The notes below the pieces were generated by a model, which was not told the DNA's origin, did not search any database, and saw nothing but the letters and a program-made list of their open reading frames with translations. A DNA stretch of 64,000 nucleotides from Nocardioides pinisoli (GTDB taxonomy: Bacteria > Actinomycetota > Actinomycetes > Propionibacteriales > Nocardioidaceae): contig NZ_JANARS010000003.1 in NCBI RefSeq assembly GCF_024199985.1, positions 124,001-188,000 of the forward strand, read 5' to 3'. Below, piece by piece: positions 43,966 to 52,265 of the stretch; the stretch's first letter is position 1, and each line of letters begins with the position of its first letter. The position numbers and the translations under genes are program-made.

Positions 43966-44601
43966 CTAGAGGTCCTGCCCGGGCTCGCGACGCTCGAAGG
44001 CCTGGCCCTTCGGCAGCAGGTTGGCCATGTGAGTGGCGACCATGTCGAGGCCGATGTCGCTGTAGACGCGGTCGTGGATCCCCAGCGACCGGGGCGCGCC
44101 GACCTCGCGCACGAAGTCGATCGCCTCGCTGACCTTGAGCCACGGAGCGCTGACCGGCGCGAGGAGCACGTCGACCGCACGGCCGGGCGGCGTCAGGGCG
44201 TCGCCCGGGTGGTAGACGCTCGCTCCCCCGGACTCCAGGACGTAGCCGGAGTTGTCGAAGCGGTCGTAGTCGGGGTGGATCACCGCGTGCTTCTCCCCGA
44301 CGACCTCGACCGCCGTGCCGGCGACCTCGAGCCGGTCGCCCGGCCGCACGACGCTCACCCGGTCGGCCACGTCGGGCGCCTGCTCGCGCAGCAGCCGGTG
44401 GACGGCGGCGATCGTCCAGATCGGGGCGTCGCTGCCGCGGAGGTGGTCGGGATGCACGTGGTCGGGATGCTCGTGGGTGATGAGCACGGCGTCGGCGCCC
44501 TCGAGGGCCGCCGGATCGGTGAACACCCCGGGGTCGAGGACGATGACGCCGCCCTCTCCCTGCACCCGGACGCACGCATGACCGAACTTGGTGATCCGCA
44601 T
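43966..44601 (-). CDS. Metallo-beta-lactamase-fold hydrolase (UlaG-like)
   Basis: A 211-residue cytosolic hydrolase with MRITKFGHACVRVQ at the start, HEHPDHVHPDHL as the metal-binding HxHxDH block, YHPGDAL with the bridging Asp, and a C-terminal LGIHDRVYSDIG His. The pattern is that of short UlaG-like MBL-fold proteins acting on phosphodiester, lactone or related bonds. No substrate can be named. ATG 44601 has a leaderless -10 box; a further in-frame ATG at 44631 is less likely. Confidence 0.8.
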   Translation of the reverse strand: MRITKFGHACVRVQGEGGVIVLDPGVFTDPAALEGADAVLITHEHPDHVHPDHLRGSDAPIWTIAAVHRLLREQAPDVADRVSVVRPGDRLEVAGTAVEVVGEKHAVIHPDYDRFDNSGYVLESGGASVYHPGDALTPPGRAVDVLLAPVSAPWLKVSEAIDFVREVGAPRSLGIHDRVYSDIGLDMVATHMANLLPKGQAFERREPGQDL

Positions 44602-44608
44602 GGCATCC

Positions 44609-44614
44609 ACCATA
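44609..44614 (-). promoter_or_regulatory. -10 box TATGGT for the MBL-fold gene
   Basis: TATGGT on the minus strand seven bases before ATG 44601. Confidence 0.4.
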
Positions 44615-44739
44615 GGCGCGCTCCGGGGCACGCCGAATCGTCGTACCGGTGGGGCTGAAGGTTAAGGTGGGACAGCCTCCGACTGGGTGGAGTGCCCTGG
44701 GGGAACCACCAATCGCACCCGAGACGAAGAGAGTTCTAC

Positions 44740-45942
44740 ATGTCTGCACGCCGCGTGCTCGCAGGCAGCGCCGTCGCGCTGCTCCTGCCCGCGTCCCTGC
44801 TCCTGACGGTCGAGACCGGCTCGGCCACCGACACCATCGAGCGCACCGCGCCGACGTCGTCGCTGACCAAGAAGGCCGGCCAGAAGATCTCGCTGGAGGT
44901 GCTCCCGCAGATCGTCCAGCAGGGCAAGCGCGACGCCAGCGCCGACTCCGCCAAGGGCGCCGTCACCGCGACCATCAAGCCGGTCAAGGTCGGGCGCAAG
45001 GTCGTCCTCGAGCGTCTCGTCGGGACGTCGTGGAAGAAGGTCGGCACCGCCAAGCAGGAGCGGTCCGGCGACGCCAACTTCCGCGCGGCCGTCTCCAGCG
45101 GTGGCGCGGCCGTGACCTACCGCGTGACTGCGCAGAAGTTCAAGGGCCTCAAGAAGGTCTCGAGCTCCGCCGCCGACACGTCGCAGTGGCTGACCCCGAC
45201 CTTCTCCGACGAGTTCTCCGGCGGCTCCCTGAGCCCTGTGTGGAGCATGCGCGGCCAGGACTACGAGCCGTCCAGCAAGCGCAAGTGCTCCAAGGGCGAC
45301 CCGAAGGCCGTCAAGGTCGGCGGCGGCACCCTGCGCCTGAGCGTCATCAAGGACAAGTCGGCCAAGGGCAAGTGCAAGGCCACCTCCCGCAAGCTGAAGA
45401 AGAAGATCTCCTACCGCCTGAACGGCCACGTCGGCACCGAGGGCGCGTTCAGCTTCAAGTACGGCGTCGCCGCCGCGCGCGTGAAGATGCACAAGTCGCA
45501 GGGCCAGCACTCCAGCTTCTGGTCGCAGCCCGTCGGCGGCAACGGCCCGGGCAGCGACGGCCACGAGATCGACATCATCGAGTACTTCGGTGACAAGCAC
45601 CCGCAGGGTGGCCTCACCAGCTTCATCCACTGGTACAAGGGCAAGCGCCTGATCAAGACCGGCTCGTGGATCAAGGACTCGAGGTCGTTCCTGCAGAACA
45701 AGCGCGACGGCTGGTCGAAGAACTACCACGTCTTCTCGGTCCAGTGGACGCCGAAGACGATCATCTTCCGCATCGACGGCAAGGAGACGTGGCGCACGTC
45801 GAAGCGCGTGTCGAAGGCCCAGCAGTACCTCATCCTGAGCCTGCTCGCCTCCGACTACGAGGCGCTGGAGATGAACGACAAGAAGCTCCCGCAGCACATG
45901 TACGTCGACTGGGTCCGCGTGTGGGAGACCCCGCAGGCCTGA
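44740..45942 (+). CDS. Secreted glycoside hydrolase family 16 protein
   Basis: A 400-residue exported protein. Residues 1-29 are a signal peptide; about 45-145 form a Lys-rich Ig-like module (TIKPVKVGRKVVLERLVG); from 152 the GH16 beta-jellyroll follows, with WLTPTFSDEFSG at its start and the catalytic motif E276-I-D-I-I-E281 (nucleophile and acid/base Glu). GH16 enzymes cut beta-1,3 or mixed beta-glucans, laminarin, agars or related polymers outside the cell. Which polymer is unclear. The upstream sequence GACGAAGAGAG may serve as ribosome-binding site. Ends in a strong terminator. Confidence 0.9.
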   Translation: MSARRVLAGSAVALLLPASLLLTVETGSATDTIERTAPTSSLTKKAGQKISLEVLPQIVQQGKRDASADSAKGAVTATIKPVKVGRKVVLERLVGTSWKKVGTAKQERSGDANFRAAVSSGGAAVTYRVTAQKFKGLKKVSSSAADTSQWLTPTFSDEFSGGSLSPVWSMRGQDYEPSSKRKCSKGDPKAVKVGGGTLRLSVIKDKSAKGKCKATSRKLKKKISYRLNGHVGTEGAFSFKYGVAAARVKMHKSQGQHSSFWSQPVGGNGPGSDGHEIDIIEYFGDKHPQGGLTSFIHWYKGKRLIKTGSWIKDSRSFLQNKRDGWSKNYHVFSVQWTPKTIIFRIDGKETWRTSKRVSKAQQYLILSLLASDYEALEMNDKKLPQHMYVDWVRVWETPQA

Positions 45943-45966
45943 GCCACTGACGCACCGCAGCACGAC

Positions 45967-46019
45967 GATCCGCGCGCTGGCCCCCTCCCGTCAGGGAAGG
46001 GTCAGCGCGCGGATCTTTT
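45967..46019 (+). terminator. Strong rho-independent terminator of the GH16 gene
   Basis: A 17-bp stem (GATCCGCGCGCTG plus G-U and CCC against GGG and CAGCGCGCGGATC) followed by TTTT at 46016-46019. The loop contains the stop codon of menD on the opposite strand (45991-45993). Confidence 0.85.
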
Positions 46020-47595
46020 CGTCCAGCTCGCGGCGGTTGTCGCGGCGCACCCGCGCCTCGACGACCTCGATGCCGCCGTTGGGCATGGCGAGCGCCTGCT
46101 CGAGCTCGGGCAGGCTGCCGACCCGCAGGTGCGGGACCCGGGCCGCCGCGCACAGGCTGGCGAGGTCCGCGCCGTGCGGAGTGCCGAAGAGGGTGTCGAA
46201 CCGGTCCGCGTGCTCGGGTGCGCCCTGCTCGAGGGTCGCGAAGATCGACCCTCCGTCGTCGTTGACCACGACGATCGTGAGGTCGGGACGCTCCTCGCGA
46301 GGGCCGAGGAAGAGCCCGGTGGTGTCGTGCAGGAACGTCACGTCACCCATCAGCGCCAGCGCGCGCGACGACTGGGGCCGTCCGAGCGCCGCCCCGATCG
46401 CGCTGCTGACGGTACCGTCGATGCCGGCCAGACCGCGGTTGGCGATCACCTTGCGTCGCCCGCCCACCTCGTAGCGCGCGACCATGAGGTCGAGGTCGCG
46501 GACCGGGTTGGACGCGCCCACGACGAGGAGCCCCCCACGCGGCACCGCCCGGCTGACCGCACCGGCCACCTCGTGGGGCGTGAGGCCGGGCTCGGCGGCC
46601 AGGAGCCGGTCGAGGTCGCGCGAGACGACGCGGTCCGCCGCGCGCCACGCCTCCGCCCACGCGGGGTCGTCGGGCGACGCGACGTCGACCTGGTCGGCCT
46701 CGTGCGCGACGGCGTAGGGCCGGTCGGGCCACCGCCCGCGCGCGCGTGCCGAGACGACCTCGACGTCGGCACGGGCCAGGAGCCGCGCGACCGGCCGTGA
46801 CAGCGTGGGGTGGCCGAGCACCACCGCGCGCTCGACCTGCGCGCCGAGCGCGCCGGACAGCAGCAGCCGGTAGGTGCGGACCACGCTGTCGCCCGTGCGG
46901 CAGCCGCTCGTCGGCTCCGCGAGGAGCGGCCACCCGGCGTTCTCGGCGAGCACGCGTGCGGGCGGTCCGGCGTCGTCGCCGGCCACCACGACGGTGCGGG
47001 GGCCCGGGTCGAGGACGAGCCGCGTCATCGGGGTGCCGCCGGCGGGCACCGCCCACGCGGGCGCCTCTCCCCCGTCCCAGCCGTCGTCGTCGGGCAGGAG
47101 CGGGTCGTCGAGCTGCACGTTGAGGTGCACCGGCCGGTCCCAGCCGTGCTCGCGGACGAAGGCGAGCAGGCGGTCGAGGTCTGCTTCGGCCACGTCGAGG
47201 GTGGGCGCGAACGTGCTGAAGATCCCCACCTGGTCGGCGGTCTGGTTGGCACCCGTGCCACGGAGACGTGCCGGGCGATCGGCGGTCACCACGACGAGGG
47301 GGACCCCGGCGTGGGCGGCCTCCATCACGGCCGGGAGCAGGTGGGCGACGGCGGTGCCCGAGGTGCACGTGACGGCGACGGCGCGGTTGCTCACCTTGGC
47401 GAGGCCGAGGGCGAGGAAGCCCGCCGTGCGCTCGTCCATCCGCGTGTGGAGGCGCAGGCCGCCCGCCTGCGCGACGTCGTACAGCGCGAACGAGAGCGGC
47501 GCGTTGCGCGAGCCGGGAGCGACGACCACCTCCCGCACGCCCGCTCCGCGGAGCGCCGTGACGACGCTCCTGGCCAGCTCGGTCGACGGGTTCAC
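45991..47595 (-). CDS. menD: 2-succinyl-5-enolpyruvyl-6-hydroxy-3-cyclohexene-1-carboxylate synthase
   Basis: A 534-residue thiamine-diphosphate enzyme. APGSRNAPLSFAL and HTRMDERTAGFLALGLAKVSN are the N-terminal MenD signatures, and the GDVTFLHDTTGLF to VVVNDDGGSIFATLEQG region binds Mg-thiamine diphosphate. It adds the succinyl semialdehyde unit from 2-oxoglutarate to isochorismate. GTG 47595 overlaps the menC stop (GTGA), so menE-menC-menD are coupled. Confidence 0.94.
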   Translation of the reverse strand: MNPSTELARSVVTALRGAGVREVVVAPGSRNAPLSFALYDVAQAGGLRLHTRMDERTAGFLALGLAKVSNRAVAVTCTSGTAVAHLLPAVMEAAHAGVPLVVVTADRPARLRGTGANQTADQVGIFSTFAPTLDVAEADLDRLLAFVREHGWDRPVHLNVQLDDPLLPDDDGWDGGEAPAWAVPAGGTPMTRLVLDPGPRTVVVAGDDAGPPARVLAENAGWPLLAEPTSGCRTGDSVVRTYRLLLSGALGAQVERAVVLGHPTLSRPVARLLARADVEVVSARARGRWPDRPYAVAHEADQVDVASPDDPAWAEAWRAADRVVSRDLDRLLAAEPGLTPHEVAGAVSRAVPRGGLLVVGASNPVRDLDLMVARYEVGGRRKVIANRGLAGIDGTVSSAIGAALGRPQSSRALALMGDVTFLHDTTGLFLGPREERPDLTIVVVNDDGGSIFATLEQGAPEHADRFDTLFGTPHGADLASLCAAARVPHLRVGSLPELEQALAMPNGGIEVVEARVRRDNRRELDEKIRALTLP

Positions 47596-48545
47596 GAGGA
47601 CCGATCCTGCCCTACGGACGCGAGGCGGCCGCGCCAGTGGGCGACACGGTCGGCGGCGGCTCCCAGTCGGGCGAGCGCGGCGTCGTCGACCTCCGGCCGG
47701 GTGACCCGCAGCATCCCGTCGACCGGCAGCATCGGCTCGGCGACGACGTCGTCGGTGAGCAGCTGGACCGTCGCGAGACCGCACGCGTGGCGCAGCTCGG
47801 GCAGTGCGGCGGCCAGGGCGACGCCGGCGGCGATGCCGACGCTCGACTCGACCGCGCTGGAGACCACGACCGGCAGGCCGATGTCCTCGGCGATGCGCAG
47901 GCAGGCACGCACCCCGCCGAGGGGCTGCACCTTGAGGACGGCGATGTCGGCCGCCTCGAGGTCGCGGACCCGGTAGGGGTCGTCGGCGCGGCGGATCGAC
48001 TCGTCGGCGGCGATCGGCACCGCCACCCGGCGGCGTACGACCGCGAGGTCCTCCACGGACGCGACCGGCTGCTCGACGTACTCCAGCCCGCCGGCCGCGC
48101 GGTCGAGCGCGGCGATCGCGCGCACCGCCTCGTCGACGTCCCACGCGCCGTTGGCGTCCACCCGCACCAGGCCGTCCGGCCCGAGGGCGTCACGCACCGC
48201 CTCCACGCGGGCCTCGTCCTCGGCCAGCGTCTGGCCGCGCTCGGCGACCTTGACCTTGGCCGTGCGGCAGCCGCCGGCGGTGACGATGGCGTGGGCCCGC
48301 TCGGGGTCGGTGGCCGGGACGGTGACGTTGACCGGTACGACGTCGCGCACCGGCGCCGGCCACCCCAGGTCGGCCGTCTCGCGCGCGCAGGCGAGCCACG
48401 GGCGCGCGGTGGCGTCGTCGTACTCGAGGAAGGGCGACCACTCCCCCCACCCGGCGGCGCCGCGCAGCAGCACCCCCTCGCGCACCGTGATGCCTCGGAA
48501 CCGGGTGCGCAGCGGGATGGCGAAGACGTGCAGGTCGTCCGTCAC
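47592..48545 (-). CDS. menC: o-Succinylbenzoate synthase
   Basis: A 317-residue enolase-superfamily enzyme. KVKVAE contains the first catalytic Lys, VRVDANGAWDVDEA the first metal Asp, LEYVEQPV the metal Glu, IAADESIR the metal Asp, and VLKVQPLGG the second Lys. It dehydrates the MenD product to o-succinylbenzoate. Translationally coupled with menE upstream and menD downstream. Confidence 0.92.
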   Translation of the reverse strand: MTDDLHVFAIPLRTRFRGITVREGVLLRGAAGWGEWSPFLEYDDATARPWLACARETADLGWPAPVRDVVPVNVTVPATDPERAHAIVTAGGCRTAKVKVAERGQTLAEDEARVEAVRDALGPDGLVRVDANGAWDVDEAVRAIAALDRAAGGLEYVEQPVASVEDLAVVRRRVAVPIAADESIRRADDPYRVRDLEAADIAVLKVQPLGGVRACLRIAEDIGLPVVVSSAVESSVGIAAGVALAAALPELRHACGLATVQLLTDDVVAEPMLPVDGMLRVTRPEVDDAALARLGAAADRVAHWRGRLASVGQDRSS

Positions 48546-49561
48546 AGCGCGGCCCGGATGGCCTGCCGGTCGACCTTGCCGTTGGGCAGCAGCGGCAGGC
48601 TGTCGACCCAGCGGAACTCGCGCGGTGCCCACGACCGGGGTTGCTCCAGGCTGACCCAGTCGCGCAGCTCGCCCTCGCGGACGTTGCCGACCACCACGGC
48701 GACGACCCGCTGGCCCCACTCGGGGTCCGGGACCCCGAGGACCTCGGCGTCCTCCACGAGGAGGTGCTGGCGCAGGCGCCGGGCGACGGCGGCCACCGGG
48801 ATCTTGACGCCGCCGCTGACGACGACGTCGTCGATGCGACCGAGGACCTGCAGCCGTCCGTCCTCGTCGATGCGCCCGGCGTCGGAGGTGAGGAACCAGC
48901 CGTCGACGACCGACTCGGCGGTCAGCGAGGGGTCGTCGGCGTAGTGGCTGAAGAGGGTGGGGCCGGCGATCCGGATCCGCCCCTCGGCGCCGATCGTCAC
49001 CGCGACGCCGTCGAGGGGGACGCCGTCGTAGACGCACCCGCCGGAGGTCTCGGAGGAGCCGTAGGTGGCGACGACACGGACGCCGAGGTCCTCGGCCCGC
49101 CTGCGCACCTCCGGGTCCAGCCCGCCGCCGCCGACCAGCACGGCGTGGCAGCGCGCGAGGGCCGCGACCTGCTCGGGGTTGCCGATGATGCGGTGCAGCT
49201 GGGTGGGCACGAGCGACACGAAGGTCGGCACGTCGGTGTGGTCCGTGGCGGCCGCGCGGCCCACGTCGAGGCCGTCCACGACGACGGGCTCGTGACCGGC
49301 CACCAGGGAGCGGACGATGACCTGCACCCCGGCGACGTACGACGACGGCAGCGCCAGCATCCACCGCCCCGAGGCACCCAACCGGCGCGCGGACGCCTCG
49401 ACGCTGGCCAGCACCGCGCGGCGGGGGATGACGACGCCCTTGGGCCTGCCCGTGGAGCCGGAGGTCTCGATGAGCAGCGGCGGCGGGGCGTCGGCCTCGA
49501 GCCACCTCGACAGCTGCCGGATGGCGACGGAGGGCTCGTCCGACGGACGCAGGAAACTCAC
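48542..49561 (-). CDS. menE: o-Succinylbenzoate-CoA ligase (short form)
   Basis: A 339-residue adenylate-forming ligase. IETSGSTGRPKGV is the ATP P-loop, ATYGSSETSGG the aromatic motif, WFLTSDAGRIDEDGRLQVLGRIDDVVVSGG the hinge, and PLLPNGKVDRQAI the catalytic Lys lid motif. The N-terminal 80-100 residues of larger MenE proteins are missing, a short form that is usual in actinobacteria. GTG 49561 has a leaderless -10 box. Confidence 0.9.
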   Translation of the reverse strand: MSFLRPSDEPSVAIRQLSRWLEADAPPPLLIETSGSTGRPKGVVIPRRAVLASVEASARRLGASGRWMLALPSSYVAGVQVIVRSLVAGHEPVVVDGLDVGRAAATDHTDVPTFVSLVPTQLHRIIGNPEQVAALARCHAVLVGGGGLDPEVRRRAEDLGVRVVATYGSSETSGGCVYDGVPLDGVAVTIGAEGRIRIAGPTLFSHYADDPSLTAESVVDGWFLTSDAGRIDEDGRLQVLGRIDDVVVSGGVKIPVAAVARRLRQHLLVEDAEVLGVPDPEWGQRVVAVVVGNVREGELRDWVSLEQPRSWAPREFRWVDSLPLLPNGKVDRQAIRAAL

Positions 49562-49568
49562 ACGACGA

Positions 49569-49574
49569 ACGCTA
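49569..49574 (-). promoter_or_regulatory. -10 box TAGCGT for the menECD operon
   Basis: TAGCGT on the minus strand seven bases before GTG 49561. The 27-bp gap to the divergent MFS gene (ATG 49589) must hold both promoters. Confidence 0.45.
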
Positions 49575-49588
49575 GTGGCTCTGCCACG

Positions 49589-50863
49589 ATGAGCACGATG
49601 GACGACACGGAGACGCGCGACTCGGGCACGCGGTCCTGGTGGCAACGCCAGCTGCCGCCGTCGCCGCTCGCGCGGTCGCTGTCGGTCCAGTCGATCCTCT
49701 TCGCGGTCGGCGAGGGCACCTTCATCACCGGTTCGGCGGTCTTCTTCACCCAGATCGTGGGCCTGTCGGCCGCCCAGGTCGGCATCGGCCTGACCGTCGC
49801 CGGGATCACGTCGTTCTTCTTCGCGGTGCCGGCCGGCAAGCTCGCCGACCGGGTGGGCACGAAGCGGATCTGGGCGGTCAGCGCCGCCCTGACCGCAGGG
49901 CTCTACCTCGTCTGGCCGTTCATCCACGGCTTCGCCGCCTACCTCGTGATGATGGTGGCCCTCGAGGTGGTCAGCCAGGCCGGCTGGAGCGGGCGCGGGG
50001 CCTACACGATCGACATCTTCACCCGCGAGGAGCGGGTCCAGTCGCAGGCCTTCATGCGCGCCGCGCTCAACATCGGGTTCACCGTCGGGGCGCTCATCGG
50101 AGGCCTCGCGCTGGCCACCAACAGCGACGACGTGGTGCGCGCCGTGCCGATCCTCACCGGCGCCATCCTGCTGGGCAACGCCTACTGGATCACCCGGCTG
50201 CCCGAGCCGCCCGCCAAGGCCCCCGCCCACGCCGACGACGAGGTCATCAAGCCCGCGGCCCTCAAGAACCGCGCCTTCCTCGCGCTGATGACCGGCGACG
50301 GCGTGCTCGGCACCAACCAGGTCCTCCTCAACATCGTGATCCCGCTGTGGCTGGTCGAGGAGACCGACGCCCCCCGCGTGCTGCTCGCGTGGCTCTTCGG
50401 CACCAACACGGTGATGGCGGTGCTCCTCCAGGTCGCCGCCGCGCGGGGTGTCGACTCGGTGGCGCGGTCGCTGCGGGCGTCGTACATCTCCGCAGGCTTC
50501 TTCGTGCTGTCGTGCGCGATCGTGCTCGTCACCCACGACACGGTCGGCTGGCTGACGATCGCGCTGGTCTGGCTCGGCCACGTCACCGTGACCGGCGCCG
50601 AGCTCTACCAGTCCGCCGGCCACTGGGGCTTCATGTCCGAGCTGACCGACGCCGACCAGCGCGCGGAGTACCAGGGCGCAGCCCACATCGGGGGCACGCT
50701 CGGGTCGGTCTGGGCGCCGGCGCTCTTCACCTGGCTGGCGATGGAGCACGGGTCGCTCGGCTGGATCACGATCGCCGTCATCGTCGTGGTCCCGACGCTC
50801 ACCATGGGCCCGTCCGCCCGCGCCGCCGAGCGCTACCTCGCCCGCCACGGCTCGGCGACCTGA
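49589..50863 (+). CDS. Major facilitator superfamily transporter, paralogue 1
   Basis: A 424-residue carrier with about twelve membrane helices. LSVQSILFAVGEGTFITGSAVFF at the N-terminus, PAGKLADRVGTKRIW as the loop-2/3 motif. The first 25 residues are hydrophilic. It closely resembles the MFS protein at 53016-54371 throughout (SVQS-LFA-G-G-F--GSAVFF; GSAVFFT-VGLS-A-VGIGLT). Role unknown; its place beside menE and menA suggests a link to quinone or aromatic metabolism only by neighbourhood. A second ATG at 49598 is an alternative start. Confidence 0.85.
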   Translation: MSTMDDTETRDSGTRSWWQRQLPPSPLARSLSVQSILFAVGEGTFITGSAVFFTQIVGLSAAQVGIGLTVAGITSFFFAVPAGKLADRVGTKRIWAVSAALTAGLYLVWPFIHGFAAYLVMMVALEVVSQAGWSGRGAYTIDIFTREERVQSQAFMRAALNIGFTVGALIGGLALATNSDDVVRAVPILTGAILLGNAYWITRLPEPPAKAPAHADDEVIKPAALKNRAFLALMTGDGVLGTNQVLLNIVIPLWLVEETDAPRVLLAWLFGTNTVMAVLLQVAAARGVDSVARSLRASYISAGFFVLSCAIVLVTHDTVGWLTIALVWLGHVTVTGAELYQSAGHWGFMSELTDADQRAEYQGAAHIGGTLGSVWAPALFTWLAMEHGSLGWITIAVIVVVPTLTMGPSARAAERYLARHGSAT

Positions 50864-50880
50864 CCGACTGTCGTACGTCG

Positions 50881-50886
50881 TAGGGT
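50881..50886 (+). promoter_or_regulatory. -10 box TAGGGT for the DUF1330 gene
   Basis: TAGGGT six bases before ATG 50893; leaderless spacing. Confidence 0.45.
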
Positions 50887-50892
50887 CGCGCC

Positions 50893-51180
50893 ATGACCGC
50901 GTACTGGATCACCACCTACAAGGCCGTCCACGACCCCGACAAGGTGGCGGCCTACGCCACGCTCGCCGGTCCGGCGCTGACCGCGGCGGGCGGCCGGTTC
51001 CTGGTGCGCGGCGTGCCGGAGGCGACGTTCGAGAAGGGCGAGGCGACCCGCACGGTCGTGATCGAGTTCGCGTCGGTCGAGGCGGCGGTCGCCGCCCACG
51101 ACAGCGAGGCCTACCAGGAGGCGCTCCGTGCCCTCGACGGCGGCGCCGACCGCGACATGCGGGTGGTCCCCGGCGCGTAG
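50893..51180 (+). CDS. DUF1330 (dimeric alpha-beta barrel) protein
   Basis: A 95-residue protein: AYWITTYKAVHDPDKVAAYATLAGPALTAAGGRFLVRG followed by TRTVVIEFASVEAAVAAHDSEAYQEALRAL. This strand-helix pattern with a conserved GGRFLVRG turn is DUF1330, a small ferredoxin-like dimer related to antibiotic-biosynthesis monooxygenases. No catalytic residues are established. Intracellular. Leaderless start at ATG 50893. Confidence 0.85.
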   Translation: MTAYWITTYKAVHDPDKVAAYATLAGPALTAAGGRFLVRGVPEATFEKGEATRTVVIEFASVEAAVAAHDSEAYQEALRALDGGADRDMRVVPGA

Positions 51181-51226
51181 CGCCCGGGCGCCCGGGCCGG
51201 TTGCCGCTGCGTGCGATGGTGGAGGC

Positions 51227-51394
51227 ATGGACGCCTTCCGGCTCGTCATGACCGTCGTCGTGATGGTCGGCGTGGTCGTGGCCATCCTGCTCTTCGAGCG
51301 CCGCCGGGCCGAGCGCATCAGGCGCGACACCCGACGGATGGCTCAGGGCCGCACCGATCCCGACACCTCCGACGACGACCCCAAGAGGCCGTGA
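51227..51394 (+). CDS. Small single-span membrane protein
   Basis: A 55-residue protein with one transmembrane helix (LVMTVVVMVGVVVAILLF, about 6-23) followed by a basic then acidic cytosolic tail (RRRAERIRRD to DTSDDDPKRP). GGAGG lies directly before ATG 51227. Function unknown; likely co-transcribed with the DUF1330 gene 46 bases upstream. Confidence 0.55.
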   Translation: MDAFRLVMTVVVMVGVVVAILLFERRRAERIRRDTRRMAQGRTDPDTSDDDPKRP

Positions 51395-51463
51395 CAAGGG
51401 CTGTCCAACGACACATTTTCCCCACAACTGGGTAGAGCCGGACCGTCGACGGCGACCTACCGT

Positions 51464-51494
51464 CCAGAGAAGTGCTGATGACTCTTTTCTCTGG
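51464..51494 (+). promoter_or_regulatory. Hairpin overlapping a ribosome-binding site
   Basis: CCAGAGAA at 51464-51471 pairs perfectly with TTCTCTGG at 51487-51494. The last two G bases of the right arm begin the GGAGGA ribosome-binding site of the next gene (ATG 51505), so the fold would shield it. The remaining gap (51395-51463) contains a TTTTCCCCACA stretch but no recognisable gene. Confidence 0.5.
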
Positions 51495-51504
51495 AGGAGA
51501 TGGC

Positions 51505-52245
51505 ATGCAGGGCAACGGGGGAACGACCGCACCGGCCAGGTTGCTGGCCCTGACCTTCCTGGTGGGCACCATGCTGGGCCTGCTGGGTGTGCTCCTGTGG
51601 GTGAGCGTCCTCGACAGCGACGACACACCCTCGGGGACGACAGACAACACCGTCGCATCCGAGCCAGAGCCGGAGCAGCGGAGCAGCCCGAGCGCGGCGC
51701 CGGTGCCGGCGGTGGCGGACACGCGCGCCGAGCGGTGCTCCGAGGCAGCGGCAGGGCTCGAGGCCGCACTCGACGCCGCGCGGCCCGCCCTCCGCCAGTG
51801 GGACGTGCACGTCGAGGCCATGAACCAGCTCGTGGTCGGCGAGATCACGCTCCAGCAGGCGACGCGCTTCTGGGACCGGACGAGGCTGGGGGCCCAGCGC
51901 AACGTCGACCACTTCCGTGAGGCGTGGAAGGCACTCGAGCGATCGGGCGTCGACTGTCCCGCACCTGACCTGCTGGGTCCGGCACCCGCGGAGGTTCGCT
52001 CGTGCTCCCGCATCGTCGATGCGGAGCTCGGCGTCGCCCGGGCGGCCAGGACGTCGATCAGCACCTGGGACATGCACGTGCAACACATGGACATGCTCCG
52101 GATGGGCACGCTGTCGCCCGAGAAGGCGACCGAGATGTGGCTGGACATGTGGCAGCGGGGCATGCGGGACCTGGGGGCCTACCGCGCCGCGGCGCGCAAC
52201 CCCGCACTCGAGGTCAGCTGCCCGGGCTCCCATGCCGCTGACTGA
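51505..52245 (+). CDS. Membrane-anchored extracytoplasmic protein with two related helical repeats
   Basis: A 246-residue protein. One membrane segment (about 14-36) is followed by a Ser/Pro/Glu linker and two similar units of about 45 residues: QWDVHVEAMNQLVVGEITLQQATRFW and TWDMHVQHMDMLRMGTLSPEKATEMW, sharing W-D-x-H-V, an L-x-x-G-x-x-x-x-x-x-A-T-x-x-W core. Each unit is preceded by a Cys (RCSEAAAG; SCSRIVDA). The repeats are His/Met-rich (HVQHMDM), which could suit metal binding but is unproven. No named family. GGAGGA sits seven bases before ATG 51505, partly inside a hairpin. Confidence 0.7.
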   Translation: MQGNGGTTAPARLLALTFLVGTMLGLLGVLLWVSVLDSDDTPSGTTDNTVASEPEPEQRSSPSAAPVPAVADTRAERCSEAAAGLEAALDAARPALRQWDVHVEAMNQLVVGEITLQQATRFWDRTRLGAQRNVDHFREAWKALERSGVDCPAPDLLGPAPAEVRSCSRIVDAELGVARAARTSISTWDMHVQHMDMLRMGTLSPEKATEMWLDMWQRGMRDLGAYRAAARNPALEVSCPGSHAAD

Positions 52246-52265
52246 GGCGCACCTCGCGCCTCTCC

